From Erythrocercus mccallii (lineage: Eukaryota; Chordata; Aves; Passeriformes; Dicruridae), in NCBI GenBank assembly GCA_013397435.1, contig VZRG01000005.1:209508-273507 (forward strand): 64,000 nt of DNA. Reading direction: 5' to 3'. Positions 49,170 through 60,700 of the stretch are shown here, piece by piece (position 1 is the stretch's first letter; every line of letters starts with the position of its first letter). The notes under the pieces are model-generated. The model worked only from the letters and a program-made list of their open reading frames with translations, searched no databases and had not been told where the DNA came from. The position numbers and the translations under genes are program-made.

Positions 49170-49500
49170 AAATGTCTAGCATTGTTCTCATCTTTAAAAG
49201 GATTCAAGAATGACTCCAGGTATCACAGGTTTGCAAACTTCTCTTCAGTATTATAAGAAGTGATGCAGTATAATTAAGGAGAAAGTAATGAAATGCTTGG
49301 ATAAATATATGCTGATATGATCAAACCAGTCTAGCTGCCACAAGGGTAAATCACACATTCTTGACCAGCTAAATTCTTTGAGTCAACAGTACAGTGTATA
49401 AAGGGCATCTTGAGGAAGTAATTTGCTTTGATTTTTCAAAAGGATTTCTAAAAAAATCTCTCAGAAGAAATCAGGAAGAAAAATAAAGCAGCCAAGAGGT
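49170..49500 (+). mobile_element. Ancient CR1 LINE fragment, RT 5' half
   Basis: Plus-strand blocks follow the CR1 reverse-transcriptase region: 'ctttaaaaggattcaagaat' and 'gactccaggtatcacaggtt', later 'aagggtaaatcacacattct' plus 'tgacc', then 'gaagtaatttgctttgattt' plus 'ttcaaaaggattt'. The last block reads EVICFDFSKGF, a decayed form of the LDFSKAFD motif of LINE reverse transcriptase. Frames are broken, so it cannot encode a working enzyme. Confidence 0.6.
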
Positions 49501-51379
49501 AAGGCCAAAATTCTGAGAAGGCTTAAAAGTAAGTAAGCAAGCCAAAATAAGCAAAGTTTTAATAAATAGTTTCTTCACAGACTAGGGAGGAATTCTTATC
49601 AGGCAATATGAAACACTTAAGGAAAAAGAAGGTTTTACGCTTTTACCAACTAGCTAATAATTTACCTTATTTCAATAATTATGCTATCTAGATTGGTGTT
49701 TTCCAGGAAATCTCTCATGAATGCCTTTTCGTCACAGTTCACTAGGGCCAATGATGTATTTTAGGTACCATTTGATTTTAATTACACTTTTCTAGTATCA
49801 CAGCTTCAAAGCATCAAATTGACATTGCTGCAGTCCAGTCCTTCTGACTTTAGTGCTTTGTTTTTTTTAGTGTCCCTTGATGCAGTGAAATATTTGTCTG
49901 AGTATTTAGGAAATTAGATCAGAAAACCAGACTGGATCAAAGTAATCCCATATCCCCTCCAGCAAGGAGTTAGAGATCATCCAGGTTATTTGTTTATCCA
50001 GTTCACCGTGTAGTCACATAAGTACATCTGGTGATGCAAGAAAGGGAATAGTGCAAGGGCAGGAATAGTGGCTGCAGGAGATTCCCTCTTTTAATGACAA
50101 TACCTGTTTATTCTTCCTTCACATTATTTTTGAAGCTGTGTCTTCACAGCTAACTAACAGCTTCAGGTAGTGAAAAAGGTAGCTTCAGGCAGTAGAACAG
50201 GTAGCGAAGTCAATTATATTCAGTTCAAACTTGAACTCTCGTAGTTGCTAGCTCAGACAGAAATGCAAATGGCAAGACATTTCTGAAAAATGCAATCATG
50301 AGAGGTAGCCTAAAAGGTCTGTAATAAAATATTTACATCTTTAAGCTATATATTGATTTTCACCAGACAGCTATGCTGGGATCCATTTCACTTTGCAGAA
50401 CCAACAGTCAAACTGGTAATCACTAAGAAAAAATATTAAAATTCTTTTGAGCTGGAAGAGTCTTGTCTGCATTGTAATGAGAAATACTTAAAAATGTAAC
50501 TGAACTTCACAGGATTCTTGAAGATTTACAAAACATAAACATGCATGATGCTCTCTATTAAATATGCTTATTAATATAGCATTTCACATATAGTAAACAA
50601 ATTGATTTTTTGTATTTTTTCAGATGTTTAGTTGGAATAGAGTTAGAAAAAGCTGATTATTTAGGTTAAATACTAGTCTAAGAGTTTCCTGCCATACAGA
50701 AATCTTAAAAAAGCAGTAAAATTTCACCATGAAACAAATAACTGAATAAAGAGCTTTATGTTTTACCAAATTTAATGTGGAGGTGAGAAAGATATAACAG
50801 AAAATTCCCTGGTTCTTTGGCATCTTGATTACACCTGAACATTTTGACCAAAGGTTGTTGGTAATGGATATTGGAGAAGAGTTATCTCTGAATTTTTCAC
50901 TGTTCAGGTACTTCTAGCAGATGATTGACAGCCATAATATTATGAGCAGTATGGGCACAGTACCATTTCTGGCTACCTTGCAGGAAGATAAACAGCACAT
51001 CATCTTGTTTCAGCTGGCTGTACTTGGACAAGAATGGCATGCAGAGCAGGATTTTAGCATGCACGGAAGGAGCCGAAGTTAGAGTTAATAGATTGATATG
51101 GCTGGATAGGACAGGTTCTTCAGAGCAGTGGATTTATAAAAAATCCCTAGCTACATCTACAATCTGTGAATCTTCTAGTTAAATTTAGTAAAACTTGAGT
51201 TTGTGAACTCTCTGAGTGTAAGGTAGGAAAAGTTTTTGTTGAAAGATCAGAGAGGTGCCAGTTCCTCAGAACAAAACATGCTCCCCAACCAATCTGTCCT
51301 ACTATTTATTCACATCAATCTTTAGGGAAACAGATTTCTTCAGGTTGCATGCTGCAAAGAGTCATTGAAAATACAACAA
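49501..51379. other. Sequence between two CR1 RT fragments
   Basis: No gene is supported. Parts may belong to the decayed CR1 on either side, but I cannot align them by eye. Confidence 0.35.
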
Positions 51380-51640
51380 AGGAAGCAGTACAATCTCTTA
51401 AACGTGTCTTATTTAACAGTATTTTTAATAATCTGAAAGAGAGGAGTGTTAAAAAGAAGTTTCATAGATGATGCTAAATTAGAAGGTGTTGCAAATATTA
51501 GTCAAAACAGAGATAAAAGACAAGAGCAAAAGGAGATGGCAAATACAGGAAGGAAATAAGTAAACCAAGGAACGTTTGCTTAGAAAATTCAAAGTTCAAT
51601 ATATAGAGAAAAATAATATGAAAAAGTTCAGCATCAGAAA
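51380..51640 (+). mobile_element. Ancient CR1 LINE fragment, RT catalytic region
   Basis: The block 'catagatgatgctaaattag' plus 'aaggtgttgcaaatatt' reads IDDAKLEGVANI, a decayed form of the FADDTKLGGVA region around the second catalytic aspartates of CR1 reverse transcriptase. It is preceded by a decayed 'acagtatttttaataatctg' block. It may be the continuation of the fragment at 49170, displaced by about 2 kb. Confidence 0.6.
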
Positions 51641-54600
51641 TACAGAAAGTAGTAGAAATAAAGAAGCTACAAGAACAATAATTGAACAACAAATAGTATA
51701 TGATTGCAAATTGGAACATGGAATAAACCAAGCAATTTTATTTTGGAGGCAAACTCCCTTCTCAAGCTCTCTGATCTGCAGAGCATATAAATAAACGGTA
51801 TCATTTTTCAGAATAATGCATCTTGTTCTCTTAAGCTTATCTTGCCAATTTTGTGAGCTGGTTGCAAGAGAGGATGTATCGCCACAATTAAGCATTTTTA
51901 TCATGCACAAAGTTAAGGGATGATGTGAGCCACATTGCTATAAGCAGAAGTATAATCTTCACAATCTTTGAGGCCAGAGGTAGGTGCAGTACAGCTGTTC
52001 ATGGCAGAGAGAAAAGTTGAGTCCCATTTCCATAGTATCAGGACATTCTCTGCAGGCTGGGTCATACGGTGGGGCATTCTGCCAACTGAAGAACTGCAAA
52101 GCATATTTTTTGTCCTCACATTTTCAGGTCCTGCAAAGCACTGCAGTTTCTCTCCACTGAGGAGAAACACTGGAGGAGCTGGAAAGAAACTGCAGTGCTT
52201 CACTCAAGTCAAGACTGAACAAATGAGTTGCTGGTGCAATGGTGGTGGAGGAGAGAGCAGGTGTAACACTGTAACAATAATGCTCTCAAGTTTTATTTAT
52301 TTACTGTCAAGTAATTATTATAATTATTTGCTGTAAGTATCTCAGAGTTTTCTTTTCTCTGTAAGGAAGAGTCAAAATCAAAACACTTTGATACTGGAAG
52401 GGCTGGCTTGTGGAAGAGGGTAAAAGAGCTAGACATATGTTCATGAATGTGATTATGTCTGCATGGCATCTGAGGGGCTGAACCGTGGAGCTCACTAAGG
52501 TGCTGTGCCCCTTGATGTGTATTAGTGCTTTTCATGCTCAAATACAGGACACTTGTAGCATTCCCTACAGGCTTAGAAAGGCTTCTGGAGTTCACACAGC
52601 CTACATATCCACCTGCCCTTGTATTTCACAACATTGGGACCCTCCTCTGAAGAGTCACGTGGCTGACTCATCATTGGCGATGTTATGGCACTGCAAGGCC
52701 GCTAATGCTTGGCCATGTGTAATTCAGACAGAAGCATGCTCCGCTTGCTCGGACATGATCTGAGTTTGCAGTCTACAGCACACCCCAAATCTATTTCGCT
52801 TTCAGTTTTCCAGTACGCAATAAACACACCATTCATACCCAAACACTGTGGGCCTGGGACAACCATGGGCCTTAAGAAATGGGCTTTAAATGCACATTCC
52901 AAAAAACAGAGATGAAGCCTATATAACATGCCTAATAGCTAACTGAAGATAACTTAATGAGCATTCCCTAACAAAACCGATCCTGTACAATAAAATGGAA
53001 GCTGGCATATGTACAGCTCCGTGCAGTTTAACAAGAGCAACAGTAAATGAGGAGACAATGTTAGGATGTTACTAAGTGCTAACCCTTAAGAGACCTTGGA
53101 TATGTATTCCAAAGCATGCTGAATGTACTGGAAATCTCCATTGCTATTGTCACTAGACTATCCTGCAATTGCTTGTCACTTTGTTGAGCCAAACATGGAA
53201 ACTTTGCACAGTTATTGTCTTCCACATGTTTAAGAGATTGTACTCCTTCCTTTGTTGCATTCTCGATGACTCACTCTTTGCAGAATGCAACCTGAAGAAA
53301 CTGCCAGGATTGAATGGCTTTATTTTATGCCATGATCACATTCATCCTTTCTGGCTGCAGGTATCTCAGGAAATGCTGGTTCAGTCTGTCTCCTTAGGCA
53401 CTGGCTGTCCTTCTTACCTTCTTCAGAATTGCACCTGACATTTCAATATCCCAGATTTAGTATATGTGATGTGTTGATTTCCACATTTGGATTAAGCATC
53501 AGGTAGAGTTTGATGTTCCTGCCCCTAAGAGAGAAAAAAGGATTGAGGCTTAAAAAAAATGTTGAAAGCAGGAGACAGGAGACAAAAGAAATAATTTTAA
53601 AAACAGTGCAATATCAATATTTTGTAAAAGATACACATATGCAGTGTATTATTGATGAGTTTGGCAGAAAGACTGCAGTCCTATATTAAAAAAAAAACTT
53701 CTAAAAGAGCAGAAAAATGTCAACAGCTGGGCAGCTGTCAAGGAAAACCCTTATCCTACTTCTGAACAATAAGCTGCAAAGAAGCAAGGATCCTAATGTA
53801 TCCTCAGCTGGGACATTGAGTCTGAACATGGAATCAGTGGCAATGAAATGTTTTCTCAAGACATGGTCCTGTTTTGTCTCTGAGGCCTAACCTCAAGCAG
53901 TGTTAGTACAAATATGGCAAGTGGGTGTACTATTTTTGTCAGTCTTTCTCCAGATAGGCTAAGTTAAACCTAGTTAAGACTAGTTAAGTTAGTCTGAGAT
54001 TGTCTGGCAGAAGTGGAAAGTGCAATCTAACTGATCTCAGACTATTTCCATTGGCACTTGCTTTGGTATTTCTTACTTAGTTTAAAAGTCTTAAATTATA
54101 TTGCATGGTTTCTAATATCAGAATTCAACATCCTATACAGCATTAATGCCTACTACTATTTATATTAATACTGAAGTGCCTATTAAAATCTACCAGAATT
54201 ATTATGTCCCCCCAGTGTTCCTTTTTATTTTTGTTCTTTGGAGTAGGAGTCATCTTTGTTCTTTCTCTTCTCTCTCTCTCTTTTTTTTTTTTTTTTTTGG
54301 TACAGCTCCTAGCACAATGGGACCCTGATCCAAGACTGATTTTCTTAAAGTTTTAGAGGAGATGTATTGGAAGTAAAACTTTCAAAATAGATCTATGCCA
54401 TCTGAACTTCTATGCTTCACTGCATGACGCCCATTTAAAATACAGGGTCAAATTCAGGAGCAAAAAAGTTGGAAAAATAAAGTGGGGGCTCTGTGAGACT
54501 TTAGCCAAAAATAAGATCCTCCATCCAGAGTCCTGCAGCCTCTGAGACTGACCTGTAATGTTGTGAAATTATGAACCTCATGCCAGCCCTCATTGAGCAA

Positions 54601-56014
54601 ACACAAGGACAGAAGGTTACAACTGCTTCCAAAAGAAAATAAAATAATACTAAAAATATGGAAGTGTCATGTGAGGCTTTGGTAAGTGTTTTAGTAATTA
54701 TTTCATTGACTGAGATTCTGTATCTTGTACTCAGTAACATTTTGATCAAAAAGAGTAAATTCCAAAATATGTGAATCTTGTATTATTCAGTCAGATCATA
54801 CAAACTGAAAGAGTGACTATGTGAGATTGAGAAACAATTAACAAGAAATAGAGTTTACCATTATTAGCATAGTTCTTAAATTTCATTCTTCTTGATTGTA
54901 GAGGGAATTTTAAAGAAACCTCTACTACAGAACAGGGAATTATTATGGAGTCACATAAAGAGTACTTGCTGATAAGCAATCCTTTGAATCCTTGAAAATC
55001 TCTTCTCTTTAATAATTATACCAACTGCCACTTCCAACCACAAAGCAAAGCTTAACTGGCACAGTAACTTGAGAAATGCAGCAGTTGTCTAGGGAGGCTA
55101 AACAACATTTTTTGGCACTTATTTTAATAAAAATATACATGCATATACATTTTGAAAATGCATGTACTTTCATAAATATAAGCAATAAGAACAAAAAGAC
55201 CTCAGCAAACAATACTGTGGATGATTTATGATTCCATAATCCCCTTTATAGCCCCCTAATAGGCATTACATGTAGTAAAAACAAAAAAGGAAATTTTCTG
55301 TTTTCACCAGGCCTCTTAATCCTGAGAAATATTTAATCTTTTGGAAATATCTCAGTGGCACATTGCTGATGGCATGCAACGAAGGTAGTTGACCTGTCCC
55401 CTGTGGAGCAAACCCAAGGCAATCTGCCTAATCTCATCCTGGGAAACACACCCAGTGTCACCACATCTGATGAATTCACATGGGTATTTTTTCAGATGCC
55501 TTGCAAATGCATATACAGAAATTATTAAAACAAGCTTTGTTCAGTTCACAATTCAGCCTTTTTGAAGCATCTCCCATGCCCTTGAAGAACAAAGCAGACA
55601 GCTGTAGTTAAATTTTGTTTTTAAGATTGTCTGCAAAATGACTCTCATCCCCTTGAGAGGAAATAACCCAGTCCCCACAATGCCGAGTACAGTTAAAATC
55701 TAAAATAAACACATAAGAAATCCCCTTATTTAAGACACTGTCTTTTCCCATTATTAAGTGTCTTCAGATAAAATACCATTTTGCTAAATTTTAAATACTC
55801 AACTTGAAGTTTTCTGTGGCAGGTGTCTGCCTCAGGCTGGAATGAAGGTAGTACTTTACTTGTTTTGGAAAGCTTAAGCAAGCAGGTCCATGCCTCACAG
55901 TAGGTGTACCAAGGAAACTATTATCTTTATGTTCTGAAGCAGTGGCCTAAAGCTTGGCATGAACTAGCCTGTAAAATCTGCCTACATTTGGCCTGCATTT
56001 ATAACCTCCTTGGA
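51641..56014. other. Unique intergenic sequence
   Basis: No gene is supported. A hairpin with a 16-bp stem lies at 52136-52200. A compositionally balanced stretch at about 52640-52930 is a candidate conserved noncoding element. A CT/T-rich tract lies at 54268-54298, and an interrupted inverted repeat at 53991-54043. Confidence 0.4.
54268..54298. repeat. (CT)n/poly(T) tract
   Basis: A short CT dinucleotide run leads into about 18 T residues, a plain simple repeat. The plus frame at 54146-54328 crosses it and is not a gene. Confidence 0.85.
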
Positions 56015-56016
56015 AA

Positions 56017-56080
<64 letters not shown>

Positions 56081-56089
56081 AAAGAAAGA
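56015..56089. repeat. (AAAG)n tetranucleotide microsatellite
   Basis: There are about 18 nearly perfect AAAG units, with one interruption near 56080. Lys/Glu/Arg-rich frames through it (55904-56116 and 56010-56216) are repeat translations. Confidence 0.97.
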
Positions 56090-56903
56090 GCAAGCCTCCA
56101 TGTTTTTAGCCATTAGGGTTTGGTTGCCTTCTCCAAAGCTTCATCTTCCTTGGATCTGCTCCTTGCCTAGATTGAAGGGGCCAAGTGAGGCTTTGTGCAA
56201 TTCCTCCTCTCTTTGACAAGTATTGTGGTTTGGAGAACAGAGCTTGTAGCAGGAGATTATCCCTCTTTTAGTGTAAAAGAACCCCTGCTGATGCCACAGC
56301 AATGAAAGAAAAACTGCCTAAGTGGAGCATTAGGAGCTGGGCCTGAGTGTTACAAGGACAGGACAACAACAGAGCACAGGGAAAGAGAGAGTAACTGAAA
56401 TTATTAGGGAAAAGAAATGACGGCAGAGAAGAGTGGAGTTAAAATGCAAAGTTAATAGAAAGGAGTGGGAACAGTCTGGATCTCAGAAAGAAATTATTTG
56501 ACTGGGAAGGCCACCGAGGAATCTGACTGTGATATGGATGAAAGGGAAATAGCACCTGTGGAGGATTTCTGTTTAGAAAATGATAGATAGGTATTACCTT
56601 TGTCTGCCCCTGGAACTAGTGTTTTGCTCCTGCTAGGGAATAATTCTGTCGGCCAGATCACATGCATGTCTCACCTGCCTCTTGAGGCTGATTCACAGAA
56701 GAGGGACAGCTTTTCACAACTTAAGTACTTTTCTAGTTTGCATGTCAGAGGTCTGTGCTGTACCCACCAACACAAACTGGGTGAGCGTGTGTACATATGA
56801 TGTAACGTCTGTTTAGAATTTTTGCTTTAAAAAGCTAGACAGTTGCACTGACTTTCCAAACATAGTCCTGTTGTTCTTTGGGCTTTTATGAATGACATAT
56901 CTA
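56090..56903. other. Unique sequence between microsatellite and LTR
   Basis: No gene is supported. About 56340-56560 is noticeably purine-rich on the plus strand. Confidence 0.4.
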
Positions 56904-57626
56904 TGTTATAAATGAAAATCGCCAATTCGACTTTTTAATATTAATAATCATTTTATTAGTTACAAGATGGATAATATTTGGAAAAGAAAAGCCACGAGCC
57001 AAAGCCTCGAAGTACCGGGCCTAGGACCCCGGTACTAGTGGACAGAGTAACACGGTCTCTCTGTGCATCCCTCTCTGTTCCACAAACTGTCCTCCATGGT
57101 TTGGGTTTTTATACAAAACCTGCTACCTCTGGTAGCGTCTGGATAGGGTTTACAATGGAAAAATACAGTCTCTTTGATAGGGAAAGGTTTTCCTGAATGA
57201 AACAATGTGGTTTCAGATGCAGCTGGGTGGGTTTCCTGGTCTGGGTGAAAAGCAGTACTGGTTCCTTGATTGCAATTGCTCTCGTTCGGTTGAAAAGAAA
57301 CTGCACTTCATCCTGAAGAGGGGTTGATGGGTCCTTGATGGCTGGTGATGTCAGGAGTTATTTTCAGTGTTGGGAGATAAATGAACAGTCCAGCTGAAAA
57401 GGGCTGTTCTGGGACATGATGCTCTTGTTTGTGATAAGATCATAGTGGTTTCTTCACACCTTCTGCTGTATGAATGGTGAGGTTGCAGCTGTGCAGGGGA
57501 CAAAAGCCCCTTTCTTATCTCTGGAATGTGGGTGGAAACCTCCACCCTAAATGCAGTTTCTGGGACTGTGGCTTTTGCCTGGGAAAAATCTTGTTTATAA
57601 GGGTACTGAACATAAATTACAGTGAG

Positions 57627-57657
<31 letters not shown>

Positions 57658-57693
57658 TCCAGCACAAATTATTCCTCATGTTCATCTATAAGA
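56904..57693 (-). mobile_element. ERV LTR (family A, copy 2)
   Basis: This is the same family and orientation as 21688-22438. It starts TGTTATAAATGAAAAT and shares the 'cgccaattcga', 'aagccacgagccaaagcc', 'gataagatcatagtggtttc', 'cttatctctggaatgtgggt' and 'aaaatattccagcacaaatt' blocks. On the minus strand a TATA box (TATAAAAA) lies at plus 57106-57113 and AATAAAA lies near the end. It carries an AT dinucleotide run at 57627-57651. The right tip is degraded (ATAAGA rather than ATAACA), and no target duplication matches across it. Confidence 0.8.
57627..57651. repeat. (AT)n microsatellite inside LTR
   Basis: About 12 AT units lie within the LTR at 56904-57693, at the place where copy 1 has a non-repetitive AT-rich sequence. 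The run therefore expanded after the two copies diverged. Confidence 0.9.
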
Positions 57694-57694
57694 C

Positions 57695-57754
57695 TGTTAT
57701 AAGTAAAAATCGGCAATCCAATTTTTAATCAAAAATCAAAAAGGTTTATTTACN
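57695..57754 (-). mobile_element. Partial second LTR copy ending at an N
   Basis: One base after the full LTR, the family start recurs: 'tgttataagtaaaaatcggc' and 'aatccaatttttaatc', then 'aaaggtttatttac' up to a single undetermined base at 57754. After that, similarity is lost. The result is a head-to-tail LTR/partial-LTR junction. Confidence 0.7.
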
Positions 57755-60700
57755 AAGACCTATTTCCTCAAAAATTCATAATGGCAAGATTTTACTGAAA
57801 CCTGACATGAATCACTCATTCTTTGAATACCTTCAAGAGGCTACATAGTACTTTGTGTTTCTTCCAAAACATACCTCTGAGGAGGAAAATCAGAATATTC
57901 TAAATCCTAATTCTAATTCTAAATCAGAATATTCAAGTAATGAAAGTATCTGAGACATATTTAAGCTCATAAAGTTAAAAGACAGGAGTCTATGTAGAAG
58001 CTCAAAATGTAGCTGCCTGGAAAAGTTCAGTGAAGGAAAATTTGCAAGGTCAAAGGACAAAAATCCAGTAAATTACTTTCTGGTCATTTCAGCTATGTTG
58101 CCCATAGAGCTCTGGAGACAGGAACTGACCCGTTTCCACACACTGTGTGGTGATCTGTATTTAAAAACTGATTGTGTTAATAAGTATTTAGGAGCTTCCA
58201 TTGCCTATGTACAGTAGAACTAACTGGGTTTTTATGCAACCTTTATACTTTTTTTTTTTTTTTACTATTTACCATTTCTTCCCTGCTGTCATTTTTAATA
58301 GCACTGATATTTACTCCTACATCAAATTAAAATTAAGTTTTGTTATGAAACAGAAAAGAATATTTTGACTATAGTTCTGCTAAGTGTGCAGTACTTTGTC
58401 ATGGTAAATGCTCCCCATAAGTATCATGTCTTATGATCACTCTTGCTTGGAGTTAAGAAAAAACCCCAAATACGCAAGTGATAAAGTGTATTGCAAGATT
58501 GGTGGAACATACTGAAACTCCATTCTAGCTAGGAAAATTGAGTCTTTGCCACGATTAAGAGAAATGAGATGATTTACTCATAAATCCCTAGCAATCATCA
58601 TCTCTCAAATACCAGAGCTAATAAATAACCATTTGTTTACAAACAGGCTGTATCATCCTCTGGTGGCTGAGACCAATGAAGCTGGATCATATTTACCTTT
58701 TTCTGAAGCCTTCCACTACAGTTTCTAAAAGGTTTCCCTTCGATGATCTTATGTCTATAAAAACTGAATCCCCCTTAATCTCTTTGGATATTGTATTAAG
58801 TACAGCTTTTCTCAGCCCATGCAAAAATCTTGAAGTATCTCTGTGAGAATCTTTAAAAGATAGTTTAATTGTAAGTAATTTTAAGTATATACTGTTAAGA
58901 TATACTGTTGCTGCAGTTCCTTTAGCTTTGAATTGTACTTAATAGGTTAATTATCTTTTGCACTTATAAAGAATATTTTCATCAAAAAATTAGACATATC
59001 AGGCACCTGAAAATTTTCAAGATAATGAACAATGTTGAGTGCATCCTGGTTATTAAAAAGGTTAAACAGTGAGAAGGAAAACCAAAATTTGATTACCAAT
59101 GAGCACCTCAATATCATGACAAAGCTGTTTTCTCCAAATTAAGTATTTCATGAGAATTTTTAAAAACTTCTCTCATCTTTGAACTGTTTTGTTTTGAAGT
59201 CCCTATTTTTCAGTGCAGAGAAAAAGTTTATTGATTTAAAATTTGTTCTGAAGAAGAACAGGGATTTCATTCATCAAACCAGTCATAAAGGCTGTTCATA
59301 CATTAGATTCCTTTCAGTTGCCTCCTGAAAACAAAACATATTTAGCCAAGTATTAGTGGGATAACAAGGAGCTGTATTTTTATCAGTAGAGAGAACTTGG
59401 TTGCTATGCCAAAAAGTCAAGTTTTCATTTTTGAAAAAGAAATTACTCCAGAGAATTTTTTCCCACAACTCTTAAAATATACACCAGCACTAAATAAGCA
59501 ATCATGGATTCACTTGAAGACTTGAGCTGTGAAATTGCATCTCAAGCAATTAAGAATTCTTTGTACGTTGACAAGTAATACATACTAAACTTGTTACCCA
59601 GAACGAGCCAAATGAGATCTTCCAATGTAATAGTAACTTTTTATCTTTTTTGTGAAATCAATACCTGTAATTTTAGCTTTCCAGATCTTTTGAATTTCCA
59701 TTTGAGAGCATGTACAGCCAATATAATCTTACATCCTTTCAATTTATATCTCTTCTTTCTGCTACTCTTGAATCATAAACTTGTTCTCCAGCCAGACTTC
59801 TGCATTCATTTCATTTAAACTTAGTCTTAGCTTTCTGAATCAGGCTGCTGTTCTTTTAACACTTGTCCATAATCAGCTACACCAAGTAGCTAATTTCTGC
59901 TCAGAATAATTTCTTTTTCCAACATTTTAGAATTGTTTCATCAATCAAGAGTTTATTCTGGTTGTTTTGGGTTTTGTTTTCTTCCCCTGGAGACTGCTTT
60001 CAGTTGGCCTTTGTGTTTGAAGGGTATTTTTCAATTTCCATTGATAAACACCCTCTTATTTTATTTAATTTTTTTTTAGAATATTATTTTTTTTCCCAAT
60101 ACCACAGCATTTCTTGCTTGTAAAGGCTTTTCTAGTTCATCCTGAAACATGGCAAATGACAAGCAGGGATGTTTTAGTTTACCATCTACCCACTATCCCA
60201 TGTCACATATGGGGGTTAAGTGCATCCATATGATATGGAAATACATGCTTTATATATGTTTGTGCTTTATATAAAGATACATACCCATATGTTTAAATGC
60301 ACAAATACACAAGATGGTGTGAGTGGATGTTTTAATAAAATGTAGAGATTATTTTAGTATTTTCTTGTCCTCTTTGTTTTTGTACATTGCAGTTATACTT
60401 GAACCATATTGTTTCCTAAACAGAGAATAAGAAAGTTCTCACTCTAAACGGCATTTGTGAAGTTAGTTTCTTAGAAAGAAGAATTAATTAGAAAGAATGG
60501 CCCAAAGTCAATATTATCTGCTTGTACCTATTTAATCCTCCTATCCCTCTGAATCGTGTCCTAGAACACAGGGGTTTTTTAGTAGGAGGCAAGTCTTAAA
60601 TAAAAGTTCTTTAAACAGATTGTTATGTTGTTGTGACAGGTAGAAAAAAGTAAATGAGCTATTAGATGTCACAGAACTGTAGAATCACCAGATTGTTTAG

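Noticed and set aside
51968..52336. 122-codon plus frame overlapping the 52136 hairpin
   Set aside because: A minus frame of 96 codons covers the same bases and there is no protein family signal; the inverted repeat explains part of the openness.
55904..56216. Lys/Glu-rich frames
   Set aside because: Translations of the (AAAG)n microsatellite.
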